Positions 40,177-48,922 of a stretch of 64,000 nucleotides of DNA are shown in pieces (position 1 is the stretch's first letter; the number at the start of each line of letters is the position of its first letter). The translations under genes were made by a program, and so were the position numbers. This DNA comes from Streptomyces sp. Ag109_O5-10 (GTDB taxonomy: Bacteria; Actinomycetota; Actinomycetes; Streptomycetales; Streptomycetaceae). The DNA lies in assembly GCF_900105755.1 (NCBI RefSeq), contig NZ_FNTQ01000001.1, positions 4,278,001-4,342,000 on the forward strand, read 5' to 3'. Under the pieces are notes generated by a model. It had not been told where the DNA came from. It did no database searches and saw nothing but the letters and a program-made list of their open reading frames with translations.

Positions 40177-42009
40177 CTAGAAGACGGGGGTGCCACCCTG
40201 GGTCAGCTTCCAGTTGGTGGCCGCGAAGGCCGACGGGTCGATGGTGCCCTTGGCCGTGGCGTAGGCGACCATCAGGTCGCGGACCTGGTTGGTGGAGCTG
40301 TAGGCGATCTCGGCGGCGGCGATGTGCGGGTAGCCGGAGCCGCCGTTGGCGCGGTAGTTGTTGACGGCGACGACGAAGACCTGGTCGTCGGCGACCGCGG
40401 TGCCGTTGTAGGTGAGGTTCTTGATGCGGGAGCCCTCGGCGGCCGCGATGTCGATCTCGTAGTCGACGCCGGCCGCCATGTCGTACATGTAGTCCCAGAA
40501 GCTGTTGGCGTTGGTGAGGGTGGCGGTGTCCACCGCCGTGCCGGCCGGCACCTGGTGGTAGTACTTCGCCGCGTACTCCAGGTAGTCCTTGAGCTGAGCG
40601 CCGGTGAGCTTCTTGCCGTACAGGGTGTTCTCGTAGACGTACAGGCCCGCCACGTCGCGGATCGTCACGTCACCGGCCGGGATGGTGGCCGTACGGCTGA
40701 AGCACGCGGCCACCGAGATCAGCGGGAGCGCGGCGTCGGCCGCCGAGAGGCCCGCCTTCACCGCGTCCATCTGGACCTGCTGGATGAAGTCGATGGCGGG
40801 GACGTCCTTCCAGCAGGCCTCCGCCGTCGACATCGCCGCGGTACAGGTGCCGATCGCGGTGTTGACGTACTTGACGACCAGGTTGTGGTCGGCGGTGAGG
40901 AGTTCGGTGATCCGCGGGTCCTCGGCGACCGTGTTGCTGTTCAGGGTGGTCGCGGTCTTCTTCGTGATCTTCCAGGAGTGGTTCACCAGCTCCAGCTCGA
41001 AGTCGAAGCGGGAGAGGCGGTAGCCGTAGCAGTACGGCTCGGAGAGGAGGACGTCCTCGCCGGTCTCCGCGTTCTTCACCGTGTACGTCGGGACGTCGAC
41101 GTGGGTGTGGCCGACGAGGATCGCGTCGATGCCGGGGACCTGCTCGGCGACCAGGTTCGACGCGTTCTCCACGTAGGGGAGTTCGTCGCCCCACGAGGTC
41201 GAGCCGTCCAGGCCCGAGTGGTCGGTGAGGAAGACGACGTCGCAGCCGAGGGCGCGCAGCCGCGGCACGTACTTCTTCGCCTGCTCGACCAGGCCCGTGA
41301 AGGCCATCTTCCCGGAGACGTTGTCCTTGTCCCACAGGGCGATGCCCGGGTTGGTGAGGCCGAGGATGCCGACCTTGATGTCGGGGCCGTGCGGGACCTT
41401 GATGTGCTTGACGGTGTAGGGCCGGAAGGCGGGCTTGAGCGTCTTGGCGTCCAGGGCGTTGGCACCGAGCAGCGGGAAGTCGCACTGCTTCTCGAAGGTG
41501 CGGACCATCTCGATGCCGTAGTTGAACTCGTGGTTGCCGAGGGCCGCCGCGTCGTAGCGCATCTCGTTCATGGCGACCGCCATGGGGTGCTTGGGGCCGC
41601 GCTTGCCGTTCTTGCCGGTGATCGGGTCGACGCTCGCGTAGTAGGAGGCGAGCGAGGTGCCCTGGATGATGTCGCCGGCGTCGACGAGGAGGACCCGGTC
41701 CGCGCCCTGCTCCTTGCGGATGTTCTTCACCAGGGTGGCGATGCGGGCGATGCCGTAGGTGTTGCCCTTGGAGTCCACGGGCGCCGCGTTGGTGTAGTAG
41801 TCCCAGTTGAAGACGTGGCTGTGCAGGTCGGTGGTGCCCAGGATGGAGAAGCTCCAGGTCTTGGGCGCCTTCGGGGGCTTGGGCCGGCCGTGGCCGGCCT
41901 CGGCGGCCTGGGCGGTGCCGGTACCGACCGTTCCCGCGACGGCCACGGCGGCGCCGGTGACGGCCGACTTCTGCACGAACTCACGGCGGTTCATGGGATT
42001 GACGGGCAT
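40177..42009 (-). CDS. Tat-exported metallophosphatase/5'-nucleotidase
   Basis: The protein has 610 residues. A twin-arginine signal (MNRREFVQKSAVTGAAVAVAG) implies folded export. The metallophosphoesterase domain contains DLHSH (D61, H63, H65), VDAGDIIQGT, ALGNHEFNYG and GHTHVD, all dinuclear metal ligands. The C-terminal 5_nucleotid_C substrate-binding domain follows (about 370-570, with YVYENTLYGKKLTGAQLKDYLEYAA). It releases phosphate from extracellular nucleotides. The ATG at 42009 follows AGGAGC. It is monocistronic with its own terminator. Confidence 0.93.
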   Translation of the reverse strand: MPVNPMNRREFVQKSAVTGAAVAVAGTVGTGTAQAAEAGHGRPKPPKAPKTWSFSILGTTDLHSHVFNWDYYTNAAPVDSKGNTYGIARIATLVKNIRKEQGADRVLLVDAGDIIQGTSLASYYASVDPITGKNGKRGPKHPMAVAMNEMRYDAAALGNHEFNYGIEMVRTFEKQCDFPLLGANALDAKTLKPAFRPYTVKHIKVPHGPDIKVGILGLTNPGIALWDKDNVSGKMAFTGLVEQAKKYVPRLRALGCDVVFLTDHSGLDGSTSWGDELPYVENASNLVAEQVPGIDAILVGHTHVDVPTYTVKNAETGEDVLLSEPYCYGYRLSRFDFELELVNHSWKITKKTATTLNSNTVAEDPRITELLTADHNLVVKYVNTAIGTCTAAMSTAEACWKDVPAIDFIQQVQMDAVKAGLSAADAALPLISVAACFSRTATIPAGDVTIRDVAGLYVYENTLYGKKLTGAQLKDYLEYAAKYYHQVPAGTAVDTATLTNANSFWDYMYDMAAGVDYEIDIAAAEGSRIKNLTYNGTAVADDQVFVVAVNNYRANGGSGYPHIAAAEIAYSSTNQVRDLMVAYATAKGTIDPSAFAATNWKLTQGGTPVF

Positions 42010-42119
42010 TCAGTGCTCCTGGAAGGGCGGAGAGGACGAGTGTGGCGGGCGGGAGGCGGCGGGCTACCCGCGTAGATGCTGACCGTCGCCCGTTACCGGC
42101 GTAACCACGGAAAGCCCAA

Positions 42120-42149
42120 GGGCCGGTCAAGGATTCCCAAGACCGGCCC
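42120..42149 (-). terminator. Terminator hairpin GGGCCGGTC/GACCGGCCC downstream of purA
   Basis: A perfect 9-bp stem with a 12-base loop, starting 24 bp after the purA stop on the minus strand and followed by TTGGGCTTT. Confidence 0.85.
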
Positions 42150-42172
42150 AAGTGGACGCGCGTACACATGAC

Positions 42173-43456
42173 TTACAGGAACGAGTTGATCTCGATCGTC
42201 TCGTCCCGGCCCGGGCCCACACCGATCGCGGAGATCGGGGCGCCGGACATCTCCTCCAGCGCCTTGACGTAGTTCTGGGCGTTCTTCGGCAGGTCCGAGA
42301 AGGACTTGGCCTTGGTGATGTCCTCGGACCAGCCCGGCAGGTTCTCGTAGACCGGCTTCGCGTGGTGGAAGTCGGTCTGGGAGTACGGGAGTTCCTCGAC
42401 GCGCTTGCCGTCGATCTCGTACGCGACGCAGACCGGGATCTGCTCCCAGCCGGTGAGCACGTCGAGCTTGGTGAGGAAGAAGTCGGTCAGGCCGTTCACG
42501 CGGGTCGCGTAGCGGGCGATGACGGCGTCGAACCAGCCACAGCGGCGGTCCCGGCCGGTGGTCACACCGCGCTCGCCGCCAATCCGGCGCAGCGCCTCGC
42601 CGTCCGCGTCGAAGAGCTCGGTCGGGAACGGGCCGGCGCCGACGCGGGTCGTGTACGCCTTGAGGATGCCGATGACCCGGCTGATCTTCGTCGGGCCGAC
42701 ACCGGAGCCGGTGCAGGCACCGCCCGCGGTCGGGTTCGAGGAGGTCACGAACGGATACGTGCCGTGGTCGATGTCGAGGAGCGTGCCCTGCCCGCCCTCG
42801 AAGAGGACGACCTTGTCCTCCTCCAGGGCCTGGTTGAGCACCAGGACCGTGTCGGCGACGTACGGAGCGAGCTTCTCCGCGTAGCCCAGCAGCTCCTCGA
42901 CGACCTGCTCGACGGCGATCGCGCGCCGGTTGTAGAGCTTGGTCAGCATCTGGTTCTTGGCGTCGAGGGCCGCCTCGACCTTCTGGGTCAGGATCGACTC
43001 GTCGTAGAGGTCCTGGACCCGGATGCCGACCCGGTTGATCTTGTCGGCGTAGGTCGGGCCGATGCCGCGCCCCGTCGTACCGATCTTGCGCTTGCCGAGG
43101 AAGCGTTCCGTCACCTTGTCGACGGTCACGTTGTACGGCGTGATGATGTGCGCGTTACCGCTGATGAGGAGCTTGGACGTGTCGACGCCACGCTCGTTCA
43201 GACCGCTCAGCTCGGAGAGCAGGACCGACGGGTCGACGACGACACCGTTGCCGATGACCGGGACACACGTGGGCGAGAGGATTCCGGAAGGGAGGAGGTG
43301 GAGCGCATACTTCTGGTCGCCGACGACGACCGTGTGGCCGGCGTTGTTGCCACCCTGGTATCGCACCACGTAGTCGACGGAGCCGCCCAGCAGATCCGTC
43401 GCCTTTCCCTTGCCTTCGTCACCCCACTGAGCACCGAGCAGCACAAGTGCGGGCAC
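42173..43456 (-). CDS. purA: Adenylosuccinate synthase
   Basis: The protein has 427 residues, the normal length. It condenses IMP with aspartate using GTP, the first step from IMP to AMP. Visible are the GTP loop GAQWGDEGKGK (8-18, catalytic D13), QGGNNAGHTVV with catalytic H41, GTTGRGIGPTYADK, VLFEGGQGTLLDIDHGTYPFVTSSN, and the C-terminal GVGPGRDE. The start is GTG at 43456, preceded by GGAAGGGG. It is monocistronic and divergent from the diacylglycerol-kinase-like gene. Confidence 0.98.
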   Translation of the reverse strand: MPALVLLGAQWGDEGKGKATDLLGGSVDYVVRYQGGNNAGHTVVVGDQKYALHLLPSGILSPTCVPVIGNGVVVDPSVLLSELSGLNERGVDTSKLLISGNAHIITPYNVTVDKVTERFLGKRKIGTTGRGIGPTYADKINRVGIRVQDLYDESILTQKVEAALDAKNQMLTKLYNRRAIAVEQVVEELLGYAEKLAPYVADTVLVLNQALEEDKVVLFEGGQGTLLDIDHGTYPFVTSSNPTAGGACTGSGVGPTKISRVIGILKAYTTRVGAGPFPTELFDADGEALRRIGGERGVTTGRDRRCGWFDAVIARYATRVNGLTDFFLTKLDVLTGWEQIPVCVAYEIDGKRVEELPYSQTDFHHAKPVYENLPGWSEDITKAKSFSDLPKNAQNYVKALEEMSGAPISAIGVGPGRDETIEINSFL

Positions 43457-43583
43457 GCGCGTACACCCCTTCCGGGCGGGGCATGTCCAAGGTCAGGGGC
43501 GTACGCGTAAGGTTCGTCGCCGCGTACCACCGCGACCGTCGTTGGCCGCACAACCGTCGGACCGGATGCCCCGGAATAGACGA

Positions 43584-43611
43584 AGCCCCTGGCGCAATAG
43601 CGCAAGGGGCT
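43584..43611. terminator. Terminator-like hairpin in the purA/kinase divergent region
   Basis: AGCCCCTgGCGC-AATA-GCGCaAGGGGCT forms a long stem with one mismatch, followed on the plus strand by CTTGC and on the minus strand by TCGTCTATTCC. It lies upstream of both divergent genes, so it may sit in a 5' leader rather than at a 3' end. Confidence 0.7.
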
Positions 43612-43653
43612 CTTGCACAGTGATGCTACCCGAGGAAGCGAGGCAGGACCGAG

Positions 43654-44502
43654 GTGGCGACTTTCGCGAGGTCCGATCAGCTGCTGGTGATCATCGATCC
43701 GGCGGCGAGGGAAACGGACGGCGAATCCGTCCGGATCGCGAAAGACGTGCTCAGCGCGGGTGCGGCCGCGAAGGTCTGCATGCCGGACGGCCCCGAGGAA
43801 TTCGCCCGCGTGCTGTCCCGCAGGGGCTCGCGGCGCCCGGTGGTGATCGGGGACGACGGCGCCCTGGTCCGTGCGGTGACCTTCCTGCACCGCAGGCGGG
43901 AGCTGGCCGACTGCGTGCTGTCCATGGTCCCGGTCGGGGGCTCGCAGGGCGTCGCGCACGCGCTGGGGGTGCCCGCCGGGGCGGTGGCGGCAGCCCGGGC
44001 GGTCCTGGACGGGGTGGAACGCCGGATGGACCTCCTCGTCGACGACAGCGACGGGGTGGTGCTGGGCGCGCTGCGGATCCCGCCGCTGGCGGCGGTGGCG
44101 GGGGCTCAGGTGCCGGTCCCCGTGCCGGCCAGGGGATGGCTGCGGCCCTACCAGCACCTCGTGCGCTCCCTGTCCGCGCGCCCGGCCCCCGCCCCGGCCG
44201 TGCCCGGCCCGCCCGCACGGCTGCGGGTGGAGGTCGACGGCGAGACGGTGGTGGACCTGGACCAGCCGGTCGAGGGCATCTCGGTGACCTCGGGCGGCCG
44301 CGACGGCCTCGCCGAGGTGGAGGTACGCCCGCTGTCGGTGGGCGCGGAGGCGACCCCGGTACGGGCGTCGGGCCGCACGGTGACGGTGACGGGGGCGGAT
44401 TTCCGCTACCGGGCGGACGGCGGGCTGGCGGGGCCGGTACGGCGGCGGACCTGGCGGGTGGTGCAGGGGGGGTGGGGGCTTACGGTGCCGGGTTCTTCGT
44501 AG
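43654..44502 (+). CDS. Diacylglycerol kinase catalytic-domain-like protein
   Basis: The protein has 282 residues. LLVIIDPAA and RPVVIGDDGALVRAVTFLHRRRELADCVLSMVPVGGSQGVAHALG match the N-terminal DAGK_cat fold, although the usual GGDGT is here GDDGA, so catalysis is uncertain. The C-terminal half carries a beta-rich lipid-kinase-like domain (RLRVEVDGETVVDLDQPVEGI). The GTG at 43654 follows AGGCAGGACC. Its last 23 bp overlap the convergent Uma2 remnant. Confidence 0.8.
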   Translation: MATFARSDQLLVIIDPAARETDGESVRIAKDVLSAGAAAKVCMPDGPEEFARVLSRRGSRRPVVIGDDGALVRAVTFLHRRRELADCVLSMVPVGGSQGVAHALGVPAGAVAAARAVLDGVERRMDLLVDDSDGVVLGALRIPPLAAVAGAQVPVPVPARGWLRPYQHLVRSLSARPAPAPAVPGPPARLRVEVDGETVVDLDQPVEGISVTSGGRDGLAEVEVRPLSVGAEATPVRASGRTVTVTGADFRYRADGGLAGPVRRRTWRVVQGGWGLTVPGSS

Positions 44503-44926
44503 TGCGGGCCCTTCCGTAGACCCGCACTTTGTCGGTCAGGTCGCCGTCCCGGGTGGACGAGGAGGTCAGCTCGGCGACGAAGGAGAGGGCCTCCCCCTCC
44601 AGATGAGTGCTGTCGGAATCAAAGACCCGCTCGTCCGCCGCGTGGACACCTGGTCCGTACGCGCGCTCGGCCCCCGGGAAGACGAAGAGGTTGGGCGCCC
44701 GCTCGATCACGTGGCCCTCCGGAAGGTACGCCTCCAGTTCCTGGCGGACCAGGCGCATCACGCGGGTGTTAGTACCCCTTGGACCACGGCGACAAGACGA
44801 CGGTCACTTGACGATCCCGGCCGTGTAGCCGTCGGGCACGTCCAACTCGTCGAGGGTGTCCAGCAGATCCTCGAAGCTGCCGGGCTCGGTGCCGCTTGTC
44901 GTCGGTCGGTCAGTCATCGGCGTCAT
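44480..44926 (-). pseudogene. Uma2-family endonuclease remnant with two frameshifts
   Basis: Three minus-strand pieces join into one protein. Piece 1 (44926-44804) ends DLLDTLDELDVPDGYTAGIVK then TGA. Piece 2, read in another frame across 44803-44770, gives VTVVLSPWSKGY then TAA. Piece 3 (from about 44773 to 44480) gives TRVMRLVRQELEAYLPEGH...ERAYGPGVHAADE...LSFVAELTSSSTRDGDLTDKVRVYGRA. This is the Uma2 order from the N-terminal EELxxPEGY segment through the IVVSPW strand to the PDxxV/ExxSxST nuclease core. Restoring one missing G after AAG and removing one A from TACTAACACC would give a continuous frame. The C-terminal third is also missing. Confidence 0.8.
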
Positions 44927-45124
44927 GACGCGCCCTCCCCATGCCGCAGCCCAGCCACCACTCGGAGCATCCGGCCGGTCACGGCTCCGTGATCGGTTTC
45001 AGCCTTCTTCTCCAAAGGTCTGGTTGACAGACATTTAACGCGCCGACACCCTCGACGGACTCATTCGGCCTACAGAGTTCCGGTTCGGTACAGACGGCGG
45101 ACGGCAGGAGAGGGGCCAGCCCGA

Positions 45125-46636
45125 ATGGCAGTGGACGAGGGAGTCGCCCCGGCGACGGAGACAGGCGGCGAGGGCACGGTTCACCGGCTCAAGCCCAACG
45201 CGATCGGCCTGCTCGGGGTGGTCTTCATGGCCGTCGCGACCGCCGCGCCGATCACCGCGATGACCGGCAACGTGCCCTTCATGGTGTCGTCCGGCAACGG
45301 CATCGGCGCCCCGGCCAGCTATCTCGTCGCAATGGTCGTCCTGGCGATCTTTTCCGTCGGCTTCACGTCGATGGCGAAGCACATCACCTCGACGGGCGCC
45401 TTCTACGGCTTCATCTCCTACGGCCTCGGCCGCACCGCGGGCCTCGCCTCGGGCCTGCTCGCCACCTTCGCGTACGTCGTCTTCGAACCAGCGATGATCG
45501 GCATCTTCTCGGTCTTCGCCAACACGACCCTGAAGGACCAGACCGGCCTCGACGTCCCGTGGTGGGCGTTCGCCGTCCTGATGCTCGCGATCAACGCGAC
45601 CGGCACCTGGTTCGGCGTCAGCGTCGCCGAGAAGCTGCTCGTCGTCCTCCTCGGCACCGAGGTGACCGTCCTCGCGGCGATGGCCGTCTCGGTCGCCCTG
45701 CACGGCGGCGGCCCGCACGGCTTCGCCTTCGCCCCGGTCAACCCGGTCAACGCCTTCAAGGGGACCAGCGCCGGCCTCGGCCTCTTCTTCGCCTTCTGGT
45801 CCTGGGTCGGCTTCGAGTCCACGGCGATGTACGGCGAGGAGTCCCGCGACCCGAAGCGGATCATCCCCAAGGCGACGATGATCTCGGTCCTGGGCGTCGG
45901 CGTCTTCTACGTCTTCGTCTCCTGGATGGCCATCACCGGCAACGGTGAGGCGGCGGCCGTGCAGGCGGCCTCGTCCGCGAACCCGCTCGCGCTCTTCTTC
46001 GACCCGACCGAGCACTACGTCGGCCACTGGGCGGTCGTCCTCATGCAGTGGCTGATGATCACCGGCTCGCTGGCCTGCGGGATGGCCTTCCACAACTGCG
46101 CCGCCCGCTACATGTACGCGCTGGGCCGCGAGGGCGTCCTGCCGAAGCTGCAGCACACCGTCGGCCGCACCCACGCGCGGCACGGCTCCCCGCACGTCGC
46201 CGGCCTGGTCCAGACGGTGATATCCGCCGTCCTGATCGCCGCGTTCTGGATCGCGGGCAAGGACCCGTACAACGCCCTCTACGTCCTGCTCGCCATCCTC
46301 GGCACCATGGCGATCCTGGTCGTGCAGGCGGTGTGCTCGTTCGCGGTACTCGTCTACTTCCGCCGGAACCACCCCGAGAGCCGGCACTGGTTCCGTACCT
46401 TCACCGCCCCGCTCGTCGGCGGCGTCGCGATGCTCGGTGTGGTCGCCCTGCTGGTGTCCAACATGGGCGCCGCGGCGGGCGCCGAGTCCGGCTCACTGCT
46501 GCTGAAGGCGACACCGTGGCTGGTGGCGCTGGTCGCGGGCACGGGCGTCGGCTACGCCCAGTACCTCAAGCGGCGGTCGCCGGAGCGGTACGCGCTGCTG
46601 GGGCGGACGGTGCTGGAGGAGACGAGGGAACGGTAG
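45125..46636 (+). CDS. APC superfamily amino acid permease
   Basis: The protein has 503 residues and 12 predicted transmembrane helices. The first helix GLLGVVFMAVATAAPITAMTGNVPF, the ITSTGAFYGFISYGLGR segment, and the FFAFWSWVGFESTAMYGEESRDPKRIIPKAT region (helix 6 to loop) are APC hallmarks. It imports an amino acid or amine with protons; the substrate is not determinable. ATG start at 45125, GAGAGGGGCCAGCCCGA upstream is G-rich. It appears monocistronic. Confidence 0.92.
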   Translation: MAVDEGVAPATETGGEGTVHRLKPNAIGLLGVVFMAVATAAPITAMTGNVPFMVSSGNGIGAPASYLVAMVVLAIFSVGFTSMAKHITSTGAFYGFISYGLGRTAGLASGLLATFAYVVFEPAMIGIFSVFANTTLKDQTGLDVPWWAFAVLMLAINATGTWFGVSVAEKLLVVLLGTEVTVLAAMAVSVALHGGGPHGFAFAPVNPVNAFKGTSAGLGLFFAFWSWVGFESTAMYGEESRDPKRIIPKATMISVLGVGVFYVFVSWMAITGNGEAAAVQAASSANPLALFFDPTEHYVGHWAVVLMQWLMITGSLACGMAFHNCAARYMYALGREGVLPKLQHTVGRTHARHGSPHVAGLVQTVISAVLIAAFWIAGKDPYNALYVLLAILGTMAILVVQAVCSFAVLVYFRRNHPESRHWFRTFTAPLVGGVAMLGVVALLVSNMGAAAGAESGSLLLKATPWLVALVAGTGVGYAQYLKRRSPERYALLGRTVLEETRER

Positions 46637-46749
46637 GCACGGCGGCCGTTCGAGCCGACGCCATGGTGAACTCCCGGACAACCATTGGCATTCACCACGT
46701 GTCTCAGTGGTGTGGCAGGGCGAGGGGCGCCCCGCCGGGAGGAGCCACC

Positions 46750-48315
46750 ATGACCCACCGCCGGCACCGATTCGGGGCCGCGCTGGCAGTCTTCGCGGCC
46801 GCGGTCGCCGCATGGCTGCCCGTGACGTCCGCCCAGGCCGCCGACGGCCCGGTCGTACACATCTGGCTCCAGGACGACCACCTGGGCCTGCCGATGCCAC
46901 CGACGCCGGGTGACCCGACGATGGTGAACTGGGGCCTGCGCAACGACGGCCCCGGCACCGCCAAGGCTGTCACCATCAGCGCGGACCTCAGCAACGTCAT
47001 CGACTGGGTCACCACGGACGCGCCCGTGCCCGCCGACCACGTCTACACCTGGCCCACCCGGGACGTCCCCGCGGGCGAGGCGGCCGGCTCGATCATCGGC
47101 CTGAGCGCCAAGCCCGGCACCCCGCTCGGCACCACCGGCACGGTGACCCTCAGCGGCACCTCCTCGAACGGCACCGTGGTCTCCACCACCGCGAAGGTGA
47201 CCGTGGGCACCACCGACCTGAAGGTCAACAAACTGGCGCCCCGCAAGGGCGACAAGCCCGGGTCCACGATCGACACCCCGGTCACGATCAGCAACCTCGG
47301 CACCCTGCCCGCCGACGGGGTCCAGCTGCGGATGCGCACCACCATCGGGCTCTCGTACGCGAAGCACTACGCCAACTGCGTGTACAAGGAGAGCGACGTC
47401 TACGTCCTGACGGAGGAGGCACTGTGCACGTTCGACACGGTGCTCGAGCCCGGCAAGAGCTACCGGGTGGACCAGCCGGTCGGGCTGGACGTGACGGACC
47501 AGGCCCTCTTCGAGTTCTTCAGCCATGAGGCCCTGCCCCTGACCGGTAGCGCGCCGAAGCCGGGGGACGGTCCCGTGCTCTCCCTCGTCGCCGCCGGGAG
47601 CGCCGCCACCGACGGCACGCCGATCGACCGGCAGAACATCGACGCCGACAACACCGCCGACATGGTCGCGGGCGGCGCCACCGCCGCGGGCGCGCCGGGC
47701 GACCTGGTGCACGTGACCGTCTCCCTGAGCAACAAGGGTCCAGGCTGGGTCGGTTACAACGCCAGCGACGACCAGCCGGCGCTTCTGGTGACCGTCCCCA
47801 CCGGCACCAGGGCGGAGAAGATCCCCGCCCACTGCAGCGTGTGGAACGACGAGGCGAAGTCCGGTACCGGCGAGCAGACGCCGGGCGCAGCACAGTACAT
47901 CTGCCAGTCGAGTCCGAACACGTTCACCGTCGGGGACACCCGCTCCTTCGACTTCGGCCTGCGGATCCGCGCGAACGCCAGGACCACCACCGGTGCGGCC
48001 CACGCGACCACGGCCTTCGGCAACACCATGGCGTTCGACCACACCCACGGCAACGACACGGCGGCCGTCACGGTCGAGGTCGAGGGCGGCAGCACCGCGA
48101 CGCCGAGCGCCTCCGCGTCACCGTCCCCGACGGCCGCCGCCGGCACCGGCGGCAACTCCCCCCGGACGCAGACGGTCTCCGGGACCGGCGGTTCCGGCTC
48201 CCTCGCCTCCACCGGCGGCAGCGGCACCGTGCCCGTCGCCGCCGCCTGCGGTGCGTCCGCGCTGCTGCTCGGCGGCGGGCTCGTGCTCCTGGTCAGGCGC
48301 CGCAACCGGGCGTGA
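46750..48315 (+). CDS. Surface protein with sortase-E sorting signal (LASTG)
   Basis: The protein has 521 residues. A signal peptide (RRHRFGAALAVFAAAVAAWLPVTSAQAA) is followed by several DUF11-like or CARDB-like immunoglobulin-type domains (for example MVNWGLRNDGPGTAKAVTISADL; VHVTVSLSNKGPGWVG). A Ser/Thr/Pro-rich stem and LASTG at about 485-489, a hydrophobic helix and RRRNRA form a C-terminal cell-wall anchor of the LAxTG class used by Streptomyces sortase E. The ATG at 46750 follows GGAGGAGCC. Its role is probably adhesion or as a wall scaffold; no enzyme motif is seen. Confidence 0.88.
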   Translation: MTHRRHRFGAALAVFAAAVAAWLPVTSAQAADGPVVHIWLQDDHLGLPMPPTPGDPTMVNWGLRNDGPGTAKAVTISADLSNVIDWVTTDAPVPADHVYTWPTRDVPAGEAAGSIIGLSAKPGTPLGTTGTVTLSGTSSNGTVVSTTAKVTVGTTDLKVNKLAPRKGDKPGSTIDTPVTISNLGTLPADGVQLRMRTTIGLSYAKHYANCVYKESDVYVLTEEALCTFDTVLEPGKSYRVDQPVGLDVTDQALFEFFSHEALPLTGSAPKPGDGPVLSLVAAGSAATDGTPIDRQNIDADNTADMVAGGATAAGAPGDLVHVTVSLSNKGPGWVGYNASDDQPALLVTVPTGTRAEKIPAHCSVWNDEAKSGTGEQTPGAAQYICQSSPNTFTVGDTRSFDFGLRIRANARTTTGAAHATTAFGNTMAFDHTHGNDTAAVTVEVEGGSTATPSASASPSPTAAAGTGGNSPRTQTVSGTGGSGSLASTGGSGTVPVAAACGASALLLGGGLVLLVRRRNRA

Positions 48316-48353
48316 GTCAGGGCAGGTCCGGCAGCCGGCTCTTCGGCGAGGCG

Positions 48354-48848
48354 TCACCCCTCGCCGAAGAGCCGATCACGGTGGACCCGCCAGCGCTCCA
48401 TCATCTTCCCGATCTCGTCGTCGACGAACTCGAAGAAGGCCAGCGTCTCGGCCATCCGCCGCCCGGCCGGGGTGTCGGGGCCGAGGCTGCTCACGCCCTC
48501 CCGCAGCGCCCCCTCCCACCGCTTGATCACGGCCTCCCGGCTGGTGAGCGCCTCGTACCACTGGTTGCTGTGCACCCGGTACCGCTCCCGCCGGGAGCCC
48601 GGCTCCCGCTCGCGCGAGACCATGTGCTGCTGGGCGAGATAGCGCACCCCGCCGGACACCGCCGCCGGGCTGACCTGCAACTGCTCCCCCAGTTCCGCGG
48701 AGGTCAGGGCGCCCGAGTCGGATGACAACAGGGCCGCGAAGATCCGGGCCGGCATCCGCTGCATCCCGGCCTCGACGAGCTGTGCCGCGAAGCTCTCGAC
48801 GAACTTCGAGACGGCCTCCTGATCGCGCCCCATCGCATCCGTAGTCAT
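48354..48848 (-). CDS. GbsR/MarR family transcriptional regulator
   Basis: The protein has 164 residues. A winged helix (about 20-95) shows ALLSSDSGALTSAELGEQLQVSPAAVSGGVRYLAQQHMVSREREPGSRRERYRV, typical of GbsR-like MarR proteins. The C-terminal helices (EALTSREAVIKRWEGALREG; LAFFEFVDDEIGKMMERW) form the dimer interface. It lies divergent from the ABC transporter (75 bp between starts) and probably regulates it. The ATG at 48848 is preferred over an upstream in-frame ATG at 48875. Confidence 0.9.
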   Translation of the reverse strand: MTTDAMGRDQEAVSKFVESFAAQLVEAGMQRMPARIFAALLSSDSGALTSAELGEQLQVSPAAVSGGVRYLAQQHMVSREREPGSRRERYRVHSNQWYEALTSREAVIKRWEGALREGVSSLGPDTPAGRRMAETLAFFEFVDDEIGKMMERWRVHRDRLFGEG

Positions 48849-48922
48849 GGTCACCACCCTAGCCGGGGTTTCCACACTTCCTTAACTTCACAAATTTCTG
48901 AAGACAGCGTACGTTCTGAACC

